From: Clostridiaceae bacterium
GTDB taxonomy: Bacteria; Bacillota; Clostridia; Oscillospirales; Acutalibacteraceae
Length of the DNA: 54,937 bases
NCBI GenBank assembly: GCA_016282855.1
Contig: JAEELT010000097.1
Coordinates: 1-54,937 of the forward strand
Direction of reading: 5' to 3'
Below the pieces are notes generated by a model, which worked only from the letters and a program-made list of their open reading frames with translations, ran no database searches and was not told the DNA's origin. The translations under genes were made by a program, and so were the position numbers. Below are positions 16,044 to 24,254 of this stretch, one piece after another (positions within the stretch are counted from its first letter, which is position 1; every line of letters starts with the position of its first letter).

Positions 16044-17023
16044 GCTGTCTCCTCCTTTGCCTTCTTTTCTTTTTTCGGTGTGCCGAAGGGCTTGGGAGTG
16101 GTGACTCTCTCAATAAGAGGAGTAGCTATATTCATAAGAATAATCGAGTAAGACACGCCCTCAGGCAGTGAGCCGAACAGGCGGATAAGGCTTGTAATAA
16201 GTCCGCAGCCGATTGCGTAAATAACCTTGCCCTTTGTTGAGATAGGGCTGGTAGTATAATCCGTTGCCATAAATACCGCTCCGAGCACCAGACCGCCGGA
16301 AAGGAGCTGATAAAGCATATTGGTGAAATCACCTTTGCCTGCAATCAGCATTATTACAGCAACTGTGCCAATATACACGCAGGGGATAACCGGAGAAATC
16401 ACCTTGCGGGCAAGCAGGTAAATTCCGCCTGCCAGGAGGGCGATTATGCAGGTTTCGCCGAGACATCCGCCTCTGACACCGAGAAGCATATCGGTAAGCG
16501 AGGGAAGGGCGTCGCCTTGCGCAACGGCAAGAGGTGTGGCTCCGGTAAGAGCTTCAACACCTTTTAAATTCATAAAGCCCGCCATGGGAGCCGCCCATTT
16601 GGACATCTGACCGAATGAAAGGAGCATGAATATTCTGCCGGCGATTGCGGGGTTTACAAAATTCTGCCCGATGCCGCCGAAGCACTGCTTGACAATGATA
16701 ATCGCAACCGCGTCGCCGATAACTACCATCCATACGGGAAGGCCGGAGGGGCAGTTGAAAGCGATGAGGATGCCGGTAACAACCGCACTCAGGTCGCCCA
16801 GAGTGTTGCTGCGCCCGAGTATTTTTCTCATAGCATACTCAAACACCACACAGGCGATTACGGAAACTGCTGTGAGAATCAAGGCTCTCAGGCCGAAAAT
16901 AACGGTACCGGCAACAAGAGCGGGGCAAAGAGCTATGATTACATCAAGCATTACGGAACGGGTTGTTTTTGTGGTGCGCAGGTGAGGCGATATGCTCACG
17001 TGCAGGCTTTTGCCGTTTATCAT
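16040..17023 (-). CDS. rnfD: Rnf complex subunit D, membrane flavoprotein
   Basis: RnfD is the large membrane subunit with a covalently bound FMN. It starts MINGKSLHVSISPHLR, a typical RnfD N-terminus; the track's longer ORF (to 17128) runs into rnfC, whereas ATG 17023 overlaps the rnfC stop as ATGA. LTGATPLAVAQ (159-169) contains the S/TGAT flavinylation motif, with Thr163 as the expected attachment site. GQNFVNPAIAGRIF and about nine or ten hydrophobic helices support the call. Length 327 residues matches the family. Confidence 0.95.
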   Translation of the reverse strand: MINGKSLHVSISPHLRTTKTTRSVMLDVIIALCPALVAGTVIFGLRALILTAVSVIACVVFEYAMRKILGRSNTLGDLSAVVTGILIAFNCPSGLPVWMVVIGDAVAIIIVKQCFGGIGQNFVNPAIAGRIFMLLSFGQMSKWAAPMAGFMNLKGVEALTGATPLAVAQGDALPSLTDMLLGVRGGCLGETCIIALLAGGIYLLARKVISPVIPCVYIGTVAVIMLIAGKGDFTNMLYQLLSGGLVLGAVFMATDYTTSPISTKGKVIYAIGCGLITSLIRLFGSLPEGVSYSIILMNIATPLIERVTTPKPFGTPKKEKKAKEETA

Positions 17024-18372
17024 TTCTTTGCCGCCTCCTCTCTTATCATGGATTTTGCAAGACGCATATACTGCACAAGGGGTTTGCCTGCCGGGCAGGA
17101 GAACGCGCAGGAGCCGCACTCCATGCAAACCATTGCTCCCATACGGTTGAGCGCGTCAACATCCTTTGCCTTGACTGACCTGACGATATTTGTGGGGGTC
17201 AGGCTGAGCGGGCAGGCGGATGCGCAGGAGCCGCATCTGATGCAGTCGGTCTCTTTCTTGAGAATTGCATCGCCCTCGGCAAACGCAAGAATGGCGTTAT
17301 TTTGCTTGAGTATGGGGAAATCGGTGCCGACAATCGCCACACCCATCATCGGGCCTCCCATAATCAGCTTGCAGGGATCGGCGGAAAATCCGCCGCAGAA
17401 GTCTATTATTTCGCCGATGTTTGTGCCTATGGGCACTCTCACGTTTTTGGGCTCTCTGATTGCTGAGCCGTCAACGGTGAGCGAGCGGGAAACAAGAGGC
17501 TTGCCCGTCTTTATATATCTGGAAATGAACGCAACGGAAGCGACATTCATCACCACGCAGCCGACATCGGCAGGGAGTTTTCCGGGCGGAACCTTTCTGC
17601 CCGTTGCCGACTGAACCATCATTTTTTCCGCTCCCTGGGGATATCTGGACTTGAGGACCATAAGCTTGACCTCGTCATTGATATCCTCACTGTCATCGGC
17701 AATTCTCTTGAGAATTCTGAACGCTTCGGGTTTATTGTCCTCCACGGCTATAATGACCTTTTTGAAGTCAAACATTTCCTTGATCATATACACGGCGGAA
17801 AGAATATCCCAGGAGTTGTCTATGCACTCGCGATAGTCAACCGTAATATAGGGCTCGCACTCCGCAGCGTTGATTACAAGGGTATCTATTCCCTTGTCCG
17901 GCGGGAAAGCGAGCTTTACGTGAGTGGGGAAACCCGCTCCGCCGAGACCTACGAGACCGGACGCTCTCACAGCCTTGATGAAATCCTCACGGCTGTTGAT
18001 TTCCGGGGGCTTTATGCCTTCCCAGAGCCTCATCTCTCCGTCTGACTCTATTGTGACTGCCTTTGCCATATTCCCCTGCGGCATCTTGATGTCGCTTACT
18101 GCGGTAACCTTGCCGGAAACGGTGGCGTGTATCGGGGCGGACACGAATTTATCGGTGTCGCCTATAAGCTGGCCTACTGCCACCTCATCCCCGACCTTGA
18201 CCAAAGGCTCGCAGGGAGCGCCTATGCTCATCTGCATGGGAATTACAACTTGCTTGGGCGTATCGATTCTGACCACTTCGCAGTCTGCGGTGTTCTTGTG
18301 GTGATCCACCTTTACACCGCCTCTGACCTGTTTGACCGCGGTCAGAACGCCCCTGGGAAGTTTTGACATCAT
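17020..18372 (-). CDS. rnfC: Rnf complex subunit C, NADH/Fe-S subunit
   Basis: RnfC is the peripheral subunit where NAD+ is reduced. The family signature GLGGAGFPTHVKL (flavin/nucleotide-binding region shared with NuoF) is present, and two 4Fe-4S motifs lie near the C-terminus, CIRCGSCASACPLSL and CMECGSCAFSCPAGK. At 450 residues it is normal. Two in-frame ATGs (18372 and 18369) follow AGGAGGG; the second has the better spacing, so the true start may be three bases downstream. It is the first rnf structural gene, 21 bases after the Gx transporter gene. Confidence 0.96.
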   Translation of the reverse strand: MMSKLPRGVLTAVKQVRGGVKVDHHKNTADCEVVRIDTPKQVVIPMQMSIGAPCEPLVKVGDEVAVGQLIGDTDKFVSAPIHATVSGKVTAVSDIKMPQGNMAKAVTIESDGEMRLWEGIKPPEINSREDFIKAVRASGLVGLGGAGFPTHVKLAFPPDKGIDTLVINAAECEPYITVDYRECIDNSWDILSAVYMIKEMFDFKKVIIAVEDNKPEAFRILKRIADDSEDINDEVKLMVLKSRYPQGAEKMMVQSATGRKVPPGKLPADVGCVVMNVASVAFISRYIKTGKPLVSRSLTVDGSAIREPKNVRVPIGTNIGEIIDFCGGFSADPCKLIMGGPMMGVAIVGTDFPILKQNNAILAFAEGDAILKKETDCIRCGSCASACPLSLTPTNIVRSVKAKDVDALNRMGAMVCMECGSCAFSCPAGKPLVQYMRLAKSMIREEAAKK

Positions 18373-18393
18373 TTTCCCTCCTGATATGCTTAT

Positions 18394-18930
18394 TTATCTT
18401 AGGATATATTTTTTCTGCTTTTCAAGCGCCGGTAAAACCGCCGCGAATATAAGACCGGTTAATATGCCTGTTATAACCCCGAAGAGCGCGAGGAACGGCG
18501 CATAGTAAAATGTCATCCTGCTGCCGGTGATAACGCAGCCGGCGCACAGCTGCCCGAAATTATGGCACAGGGAGCATATTACCGAAATGCCGATATAGCC
18601 GAGCTTCCTGCCGGCAAATTTCAGCAGGAAATACGCCGCGAGGCAGGAGAGCACGCCTCCCGATATGCTCATTATGAAAGCGGTAAAGCCTCTCGTGGCA
18701 AACGCGAAAAGCGATTTTGCCGCCGTGATTATAAGTGCCTGAGGCAGGCCGAGAGAGGCCGCCGCAAACATTGTGATGATGTTTGAAAGCCCCGGCTTTG
18801 CTCCCGGCGGAAGAAAGGGAAGCTCAGGAATAAGGCTCTCGAAAAAATTCAGGGCTATGGCCTGGGCGCACAGCACCGCGCACAGGGCGGGCCTGAAATT
18901 GCGGGCTGTTGTTTTGCTGTCTTTATTCAT
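18394..18930 (-). CDS. Gx transporter family membrane protein
   Basis: A 178-residue protein with about five or six membrane helices. It matches the Gx transporter family (often annotated as heptaprenyl diphosphate synthase component I), with the recognisable stretch LPFLPPGAKPGLSNIITMFA near residue 37 and ICSLCHNFGQL further on. Its substrate is unknown. It starts 4 bases after the NusG-domain gene's stop without a clear ribosome binding site, so re-initiation is likely. The apbE, NusG-like and Gx transporter genes commonly accompany rnf in Clostridia, which suggests a role in assembling or serving the complex, but none is established. Confidence 0.82.
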   Translation of the reverse strand: MNKDSKTTARNFRPALCAVLCAQAIALNFFESLIPELPFLPPGAKPGLSNIITMFAAASLGLPQALIITAAKSLFAFATRGFTAFIMSISGGVLSCLAAYFLLKFAGRKLGYIGISVICSLCHNFGQLCAGCVITGSRMTFYYAPFLALFGVITGILTGLIFAAVLPALEKQKKYILR

Positions 18931-18934
18931 ATTA

Positions 18935-19306
18935 TCAGTATGTTATGGCATCGGGCCCGGAGCCTGTTATGCTTACAACGGTTTTCGCAGGCAGGCAGAC
19001 TGCCGTGTCGCCGGGCTTTGAAAGCCTGCCCGTGCGGACACAGATTTTATCTCTGCACTCCGAGCTTTCAAAATATATTTCTCCGTTTTCGGCTACTATC
19101 GTAACCTTGGGGTCGGTATCGGGAGTGATAACGGTCCTTTCTTTAATCTCTTTCAGATTGAGTTCCTCTATGACCGAGGAATTCACGGTTATTACAGCAG
19201 TGCCGCCGTCTGACGCACTGCCGCGCATAAAAATAAACAGCAGCGCACACACGGTAACCGCGGCTATGAGAATCAAATCAACTTTTCCGAAAACCCTGTT
19301 TTTCAT
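18935..19306 (-). CDS. NusG domain II-like membrane-anchored protein
   Basis: A 123-residue protein with one N-terminal membrane helix (DLILIAAVTVCALLFIFM) and a small beta domain outside, resembling the NusG domain II family (EGEIYFESSECRDKICVRTG-like region: ESSECRDKICVRTGRLSKPG). Two cysteines in ECRDKIC and a further Cys in DTAVCLP are typical. Despite the name, it is not a transcription factor. Its start codon shares a base with the apbE stop (TAATG). Role unknown; the consistent neighbourhood with apbE and rnf suggests a function on the outer side of the Rnf complex. Confidence 0.8.
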   Translation of the reverse strand: MKNRVFGKVDLILIAAVTVCALLFIFMRGSASDGGTAVITVNSSVIEELNLKEIKERTVITPDTDPKVTIVAENGEIYFESSECRDKICVRTGRLSKPGDTAVCLPAKTVVSITGSGPDAITY

Positions 19307-20310
19307 TATCTGCCCTCAAGATGATAGCCGCTGTCTGTTATCTCCAGCATGCCGGCCGCTCCGTCGGTAACGTATACTGTGCCGCCGCCGTCTATGAAAA
19401 CTCCCTCACAGCCGAAAGCTCGGCAAAGCTCCATCCCCTTTTCCGTTCCGAGCACAAAGCACGCGGTTGACAGCGCGTCGCTCAGAGCGCCGCTGCCGGA
19501 TATTATTGTGACCGAAACAAGCCCGTTTGACACGGGGCGGCCCGTTTCGGGGTCAAGTATATGATGATATCTTACTCCGTCTTTTTCAAAGTATCTCTCA
19601 TAACTTCCGCTCGTTGAAACAAAAGAACTGCCTAGGTTAAGCACAGCCATATAGCCCTCGCCGCCCGGGTTCTTTATGCCGACGGTAAAGTCACCCTTGC
19701 CGTAGAGCATTACGCTTCCGCCTACGGAAACAACAGCTCTGTTTATTTTACAGTCTTTGAAAGAGTTGGAAATTTCATCAAGAGCTATTCCTTTGCCCGA
19801 AGCGCCGAAATCAACCGCCACTCCTTCGGGAAATGAAATCTCGCCGTCTCCGACTTTGATTTTATCTGCTCCCGCAGAGGAAAGAGCCTCTTTGAGCTCT
19901 TCATCCGAAGGCACTCTTTCATTATCGGTGCCTATGCCCCATAAATCGCTGACATTGCCGAGCGTGAAATCAAAAGCCCCTGAGCTTTTCTCATAAACCT
20001 CAAGCATGGTCTGAATATACTTCGCGTATTCAGCGGGAACTTTTCCGCCGGCGTTTTTGTTGATGCGGTATGTCAGACTGCTCTCGGAATGGCGGGACAA
20101 AAGCGAGGAGTCAAGATTTCTCGTAATCTCTTCAGCTTTTTCGGCGGCCGCCCGAGCGCCCGGCCCTTTGACCTTTACCGTACTTATGGTATCCATAACC
20201 CAGAAAGTTGACTGCTTCTCTGAGCAACAGGCCGCGTAAACGGCAGCAAAAACAATCGCGCTCACACAGAGCAAGGCGGAAATGAATATCAGCAGGCTCC
20301 TGTTTTTCAT
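19306..20310 (-). CDS. apbE: FAD:protein FMN transferase (ApbE)
   Basis: ApbE transfers FMN from FAD to threonines of RnfG and RnfD, outside the membrane. The N-terminus MKNRSLLIFISALLCVSAIVF is a signal/anchor segment followed by AACC, a possible but atypical lipobox. Family motifs are VDFGASGKGIALDEI, VSVGGSVMLYG and HHILDPETGRPVSN, the last containing the metal-binding acidic residues. The track extends to 20370, but ATG 20310 has GAGG upstream and begins the signal peptide; this gives 334 residues. It is the promoter-proximal gene of the rnf operon, so the flavinylating enzyme is made together with its substrates. Confidence 0.94.
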   Translation of the reverse strand: MKNRSLLIFISALLCVSAIVFAAVYAACCSEKQSTFWVMDTISTVKVKGPGARAAAEKAEEITRNLDSSLLSRHSESSLTYRINKNAGGKVPAEYAKYIQTMLEVYEKSSGAFDFTLGNVSDLWGIGTDNERVPSDEELKEALSSAGADKIKVGDGEISFPEGVAVDFGASGKGIALDEISNSFKDCKINRAVVSVGGSVMLYGKGDFTVGIKNPGGEGYMAVLNLGSSFVSTSGSYERYFEKDGVRYHHILDPETGRPVSNGLVSVTIISGSGALSDALSTACFVLGTEKGMELCRAFGCEGVFIDGGGTVYVTDGAAGMLEITDSGYHLEGR

Positions 20311-20341
20311 ACTAACCTCATAATTATTTTTACTCCGTAAT

Positions 20342-20370
20342 ATAATACACCAAAAACGCATTCTTATCAA
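20342..20370 (-). promoter_or_regulatory. Promoter of the apbE-rnf operon
   Basis: Minus strand: TTGATA (20370-20365), 17-base spacer, TATTAT (20347-20342), about 32 bases before the apbE ATG. No other likely promoter was seen within the operon, so it may serve all nine genes. Confidence 0.72.
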
Positions 20371-20389
20371 TATTAAAATAAATAAAATA

Positions 20390-20417
20390 TTGATTTTCTC
20401 ATTAAATAATCTATAAT
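20390..20417 (+). promoter_or_regulatory. Promoter for the iron-containing alcohol dehydrogenase
   Basis: TTGATT (20390-20395), 16-base spacer and perfect TATAAT (20412-20417). The gene's AAGGAGG ribosome binding site is at 20444-20450. Confidence 0.72.
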
Positions 20418-20455
20418 AGATACAGGCAGAAACAATTCATTTCAAGGAGGCTCTT

Positions 20456-21559
20456 ATGACATACGATGTATTTATGCCCGTTAGGTGCATTTACGGCAGG
20501 GATGCTGTAACGGCAAACTCCTCCCTGTTTTCCTCCCTCGGCTCACGCTGCCTGATTGTAACAGGCAAAAATGCCGCGAAAGCCTCGGGCGCGCTTGACG
20601 ACGCCTGCAAAGCGCTTGAAAAAGAAAATATTCCATACAGCATATTTGACGAAATACGGGCGAATCCTCTCATATCCGCCTGCCATAAAGCAGGAGAGCA
20701 GGCAAGGGCTTTCGGAGCGGATTTCATACTCGGCATAGGGGGCGGCTCTCCGCTTGACGCATCAAAGGCCGTTGCGATTTACGCCGCAAACCCCGCGCTC
20801 TCCCCCGCCGACATATATAAAAGAGTTTATGACAACCCTCCTCTGCCCGTCGCTCTTATCGGTACCACGGCAGGCACGGGGAGCGAAGTGACCGCGGTCG
20901 GTGTGCTCACAAACGATGAAACGGGCATCAAGAAGAGCATAAAAGGTCCGGACTGCTATGCTGAAATTTCGTTCTGCGATCCGAAATACACTTATTCCGT
21001 GCCGCGCAGGCAGACTGTTTCAACCGCGCTTGACGCCTTTGCCCACGCAGTTGAAGGCTTTTTCACAGTGAAATGCGAAGGCATTGAAAGACTGTATGCG
21101 GAAAAATGCATACCCGAGCTTTACTCCTGCCTTAAAGAGCTTGCCCGCGCAGACGAGCCCGGAGAGGATGTGCGTGACCGGCTTTATTACGGCTCAATTT
21201 ATGCCGGGCTTGTAATCAACACCTGCGGCACGGCTTTCCCTCACCCTCTCGGTTATGTGCTCACCGAAAATTACGGCGTTTCCCACGGCACGGCCTGCGC
21301 AGCGTTTTTTGCCCCGTTCATTGACCGCTGCGAAAAATTCTCGCCCGAGAAAGCCGCCTGCTTCTTCAGAATGACAGACAATAAAGAAACCGTCAAAGCT
21401 CTTATTGCTTCACTCACGGAACTCGGCGGCATCAAAATTTCGCCCGAACAGGCAAAAATATATTCCGCCAGATGGGCGGAAACAATACCCGGAAACTTCC
21501 TTGCGTCCCCCGGTTCTCTCACAAGAGAAGAAGCGGAAAAAATGCTGACCGAAATATAA
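20456..21559 (+). CDS. Iron-containing alcohol dehydrogenase
   Basis: A group III (Fe-dependent) alcohol dehydrogenase interconverting an alcohol and aldehyde with NAD(P)H, probably a redox sink in fermentation. GIGGGSPLDASKAVAIY binds the nucleotide; metal ligands lie in ALDAFAHAVEGFF (Asp and His), TAFPHPLGYVL and YGVSHGTACA. TTAGTGSEVTAVGVLT is a further family hallmark. At 367 residues it is slightly short for the family (about 380-400). Monocistronic, with its own promoter and a long hairpin terminator. Substrate (butanol, propanediol or other) cannot be assigned. Confidence 0.92.
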   Translation: MTYDVFMPVRCIYGRDAVTANSSLFSSLGSRCLIVTGKNAAKASGALDDACKALEKENIPYSIFDEIRANPLISACHKAGEQARAFGADFILGIGGGSPLDASKAVAIYAANPALSPADIYKRVYDNPPLPVALIGTTAGTGSEVTAVGVLTNDETGIKKSIKGPDCYAEISFCDPKYTYSVPRRQTVSTALDAFAHAVEGFFTVKCEGIERLYAEKCIPELYSCLKELARADEPGEDVRDRLYYGSIYAGLVINTCGTAFPHPLGYVLTENYGVSHGTACAAFFAPFIDRCEKFSPEKAACFFRMTDNKETVKALIASLTELGGIKISPEQAKIYSARWAETIPGNFLASPGSLTREEAEKMLTEI

Positions 21560-21566
21560 AACATAT

Positions 21567-21625
21567 AAATACCCGGTGCCGGAAAAGCGACAGCAGCTTT
21601 CCTTTATGCGCCGGGTATTTCTTTT
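21567..21625 (+). terminator. Terminator after the alcohol dehydrogenase gene
   Basis: AAATACCCGG (21567-21576) pairs with CCGGGTATTT (21611-21620); an inner GGAAAAGC/GCTTTCC stem strengthens it, and CTTTT follows. Confidence 0.85.
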
Positions 21626-21707
21626 GTCTGTGTTTTCGCAGGTTTACCCGCGTGAGCCGTTTTTACAGGTCTTTATTCCGGCTTCGGGCCTCATCCGGCA
21701 AAAAGCC

Positions 21708-21749
21708 GCGTAATAAAAGCAAGGAGCCCGGGGCAAAGCCCCGGACTCC
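21708..21749 (-). terminator. Terminator for the minus-strand repeat protein gene
   Basis: GGAGC-CCGGGGC (21723-21734) pairs with GCCCCGG-ACTCC (21738-21749) with a three-base loop and one mismatch; on the minus strand CTTGCTTTTATTA follows. It lies about 22 bases after the stop codon at 21772. Confidence 0.8.
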
Positions 21750-21771
21750 GGTATTTGTCTGTATGGGATTA

Positions 21772-22746
21772 TTAATAATAATAATAACCGGGTCTCATAT
21801 AAACTGTATCATGACCGAAAAGTCTCATGATGAAGGAAATGATGTTGCTGATGATGCCCTTCTTGACACCTACTGTGAAATAGGTGGTGGAAGCTTCATC
21901 GATATTGCCTTCTTCGTCAATAACAGCCGCTTTGAAATCCTGCTCCTTGGTAATTCTGTCGGGGAGCTCATATTTGAGTTCACCGGTACCCTGCGCAAGA
22001 ATATTGTCATATTTGTCCATAAGAACAACTTCGCTGCCTTCGGGAACGTCAAAACCTTCAACGATAACAACTACATTGAAGTTTCTGTAAGCTTTCTGAT
22101 ATGAGGGAACTGCAACATAACCATGTATCTCGTCATATTTAGCGTTAACAGTGAGGTCATTAAAGCTGATTTCATAGTCTTCCCAGTAACCGTAAAAGCC
22201 CTCTTTTTCGGGAACTTCGGGCACTTCAATATCATCAATTGTCTCAGCGGTGAAGGTCTGGGTGGATACAGTCTCGCCGTCAGCAACGAAAGTGATGGTG
22301 TACTCTTCTGCGGTGTAGATTGCGTTGATGGTGATGTCGGCAAGCTCAAGCTCATACTCTTCCCACTCACCGGTGTAGCCGGCCTTCTCGGGAACTGCGG
22401 GAGCTTCAACACTGTCCTTGGTCTCAACGTTGAACTGAACTCTCTCAACTACGGAACCATCGGCAACGAAGGTTGCAAAGTAAGCGATGGGAGAGTAAAC
22501 AGCGTTGATGGTGATATCCTCGTCACCGAGTGTGTAGCTTTCCCAATAGCCGTAATAACCCTCTTTTTCGGGTACTTCGGGCTCATCGCCGAGAAGCTTG
22601 AAGGGAACAGCCTCAACTATTTCGCCGTCTGCCATAAAGGTGGCTGTGTGTACGCTGTCGTCTGTTACTGCGACTGCCGAGAAGCCGAATGATGCGACCA
22701 TCAGCATTGCAAGCAGAACGGCCAGCGCTCTTCTGCATGTTTTCAT
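21772..22746 (-). CDS. Secreted protein with three 60-residue InlB-like repeats
   Basis: A 324-residue exported protein. The track starts at 22794, but ATG 22746 behind AAGGAG begins a clean signal peptide (RRALAVLLAMLMVASFGFSAVA). Residues 34-204 hold three repeats of exactly 60-residue period, each with TF(M/V)ADG at the start, VPEK(E/A)GY in the middle and ITINA(V/I)Y at the end, resembling the Listeria-Bacteroides (InlB B) repeat of surface proteins. A further beta domain (207-300) is followed by an amphipathic helix (GIISNIISFIMRLFG) and a C-terminus of four tyrosines. There is no LPXTG-like motif. Role: probably cell-surface or matrix protein; ligand unknown. It has its own promoter and terminator. 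Confidence 0.85.
   Translation of the reverse strand: MKTCRRALAVLLAMLMVASFGFSAVAVTDDSVHTATFMADGEIVEAVPFKLLGDEPEVPEKEGYYGYWESYTLGDEDITINAVYSPIAYFATFVADGSVVERVQFNVETKDSVEAPAVPEKAGYTGEWEEYELELADITINAIYTAEEYTITFVADGETVSTQTFTAETIDDIEVPEVPEKEGFYGYWEDYEISFNDLTVNAKYDEIHGYVAVPSYQKAYRNFNVVVIVEGFDVPEGSEVVLMDKYDNILAQGTGELKYELPDRITKEQDFKAAVIDEEGNIDEASTTYFTVGVKKGIISNIISFIMRLFGHDTVYMRPGYYYY
22135..22647 (-). repeat. Three in-phase 180-bp coding repeats
   Basis: Protein repeats at residues 34-84, 91-144 and 151-204 recur with a 60-residue (180-base) period. At DNA level the segments around 22197 and 22557 share long runs (CTCTTTTTCGGG-ACTTCGGGC), consistent with duplication inside the gene. Confidence 0.85.
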
Positions 22747-22809
22747 GTTCTTTCTCCTTTGCTTTTTCTTTTTTTCATCACAACTTTGAGCCATTCAAAG
22801 TTCTGTAAT

Positions 22810-22838
22810 ATACTATCATAATTGTTAATTTTTTTCAA
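22810..22838 (-). promoter_or_regulatory. Promoter for the InlB-like repeat protein
   Basis: Minus strand: TTGAAA (22838-22833), 17-base spacer, TAGTAT (22815-22810). The -10 matches four of six bases. It lies 64 bases before the ATG. Confidence 0.55.
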
Positions 22839-22969
22839 TAGTTTTTTGTCTTTTTTTCGAAAAAAACGGAACAATTATGTCGGAATATACAACTGTGAAA
22901 CACCGGTCTCAAGCATATCAAGGAAAGCGCCCGCGACAGTTTGCGAGTTCCTTTTATTTATAAGCAATT

Positions 22970-23023
22970 CAAAGAAAAAACTCGGCGGGTCTGCAGGGCT
23001 TTCAAGCCCCCGCAGACCCGCCG
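22970..23023 (-). terminator. Terminator of the pgm-apgM operon
   Basis: CGGCGGGTCTGC (22983-22994) pairs with GCAGACCCGCCG (23012-23023), with an inner GGGCT/AGCCC stem; on the minus strand AGTTTTTTCTTT follows. Confidence 0.9.
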
Positions 23024-23033
23024 CGGTTCATAT

Positions 23034-24254
23034 TCAATTATCGTTTCTGAGGAAAATACCCATAAGATCGGGCCCGTGCTCAATAAAATCTCCTGAAGCC
23101 GCGGCGGTGAGCTCATTTACCGAGTCAATCCCGGAATCAATTTCACCTTTTTTATGGTAAATCATAAACGGCACAGGGTCTCTCGCGTGTGTCATTGTGA
23201 CTATCGGAGTCGGGTGATCGGGAAGAATCATTATTTTGTAATCTTCACCGCAGTTATCAAGATAGCCGAGCAGCACGGGGAGAACCTTTTCATCGATGAG
23301 CTCGATGGATCTCACCTTGTTTTCCGGCTCGTTTCTGTGCCCGCACTCATCGGGAGCCTCAAAATGGAGATAGACAAAATCGGCACCGTTTTTCCACTCT
23401 TCAACAGCGGCGTTTGCCTTGCCCTCAAAGTTTGTGTCTATGTAGCCGGTTGCGCCCTCAACCTCGGGGGTGTTCATACCCGCGCATATACCTATGCCTT
23501 TAAGAAGGTCAACCGCCGAAATGATGCTGCCTCTGAGGCCTCTGAGCTTTTCAAAGGATTCAAGCGAGGGCTTGCCGCCCTCACCCCAGAGCCAGATTGA
23601 GTTTGCGGGCCGCTTGCCCTCTGAAATTCTCTTCTGATTCACGGGATGGTTTTTGAGGAAGTCATAGCTTTCTTTCATCATTCCGATGAGCTTTGCGGCA
23701 TTGGGGGATGACGAAAGATGCTCTCCTATAACCTTTCCGGAAATATCGTGAGGAGGCGTCATATTGCCGAGGTCGGTTGTGCCGTTATTCACTATAAGGC
23801 AGTGGCGGTAGCTGACGCCGCTGTAAAACGCGAACTCTTCGTTGCCGAAATGCTCCTGAACGCTTTTAATAATTTCGGCCGCCTCCGCGGTGGAAATATC
23901 GCCCGCGGAATAGTCAACCATGGTCTTTTCTTCGTATTTTTCTTCGCCGCTGAGTGTGACAAGGTTGCATCTGAGCGACACATCCGTATCCTTCATTTTT
24001 ACGCCGATGCTCACCGCTTCAAGCGGAGAGCGGCCCGTGTAACATACAGCGGGGTCATAACCGAGCACGCTGAGGTTGGCAACATCCGAGCCGGGCTTGA
24101 GGCCGTCGGCAACCGTCCTGACCATACCCACTCTGCCCTTTTTGCCGAGAGAATCAAAGACAGGCTTTTCGGCTACCTGCATAGGGGTTTTGCCGTTAAG
24201 GGCGGGCACGGGATAATCCGCCATGCCGTCGTAAAGAACCACTGCGTATTTCAT
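23034..24254 (-). CDS. apgM: Cofactor-independent phosphoglycerate mutase (archaeal-type ApgM)
   Basis: The enzyme interconverts 3- and 2-phosphoglycerate using two metal ions, in the alkaline phosphatase superfamily. It starts KYAVVLYDGMADYP (metal-binding Asp) and has GSDVANLSVLGYDP (61-74, the catalytic Ser segment), HFEAPDECGHRNE and LPDHPTPIVTMTHARDPVPF with the metal-binding Asp/His set. The 406 residues fit the ApgM rather than the 510-residue GpmI family. Its ATG overlaps the stop of the small upstream protein (ATGA), and only weak ribosome-binding sequence is visible, so translation is probably coupled. It ends the operon with pgm. Confidence 0.94.
   Translation of the reverse strand: MKYAVVLYDGMADYPVPALNGKTPMQVAEKPVFDSLGKKGRVGMVRTVADGLKPGSDVANLSVLGYDPAVCYTGRSPLEAVSIGVKMKDTDVSLRCNLVTLSGEEKYEEKTMVDYSAGDISTAEAAEIIKSVQEHFGNEEFAFYSGVSYRHCLIVNNGTTDLGNMTPPHDISGKVIGEHLSSSPNAAKLIGMMKESYDFLKNHPVNQKRISEGKRPANSIWLWGEGGKPSLESFEKLRGLRGSIISAVDLLKGIGICAGMNTPEVEGATGYIDTNFEGKANAAVEEWKNGADFVYLHFEAPDECGHRNEPENKVRSIELIDEKVLPVLLGYLDNCGEDYKIMILPDHPTPIVTMTHARDPVPFMIYHKKGEIDSGIDSVNELTAAASGDFIEHGPDLMGIFLRNDN

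Noticed and set aside
21472-22104. 210-residue plus-strand ORF
   Set aside because: It spans two terminators and is antisense to the repeat protein.
22135-22647. CRISPR-like spacing of repeats
   Set aside because: The repeats are long coding modules in frame with no short palindromic repeat or unique spacers.
22822-23160. 112-residue plus-strand ORF
   Set aside because: It lies over the promoter region of the repeat protein and the apgM terminator, without its own start signals.
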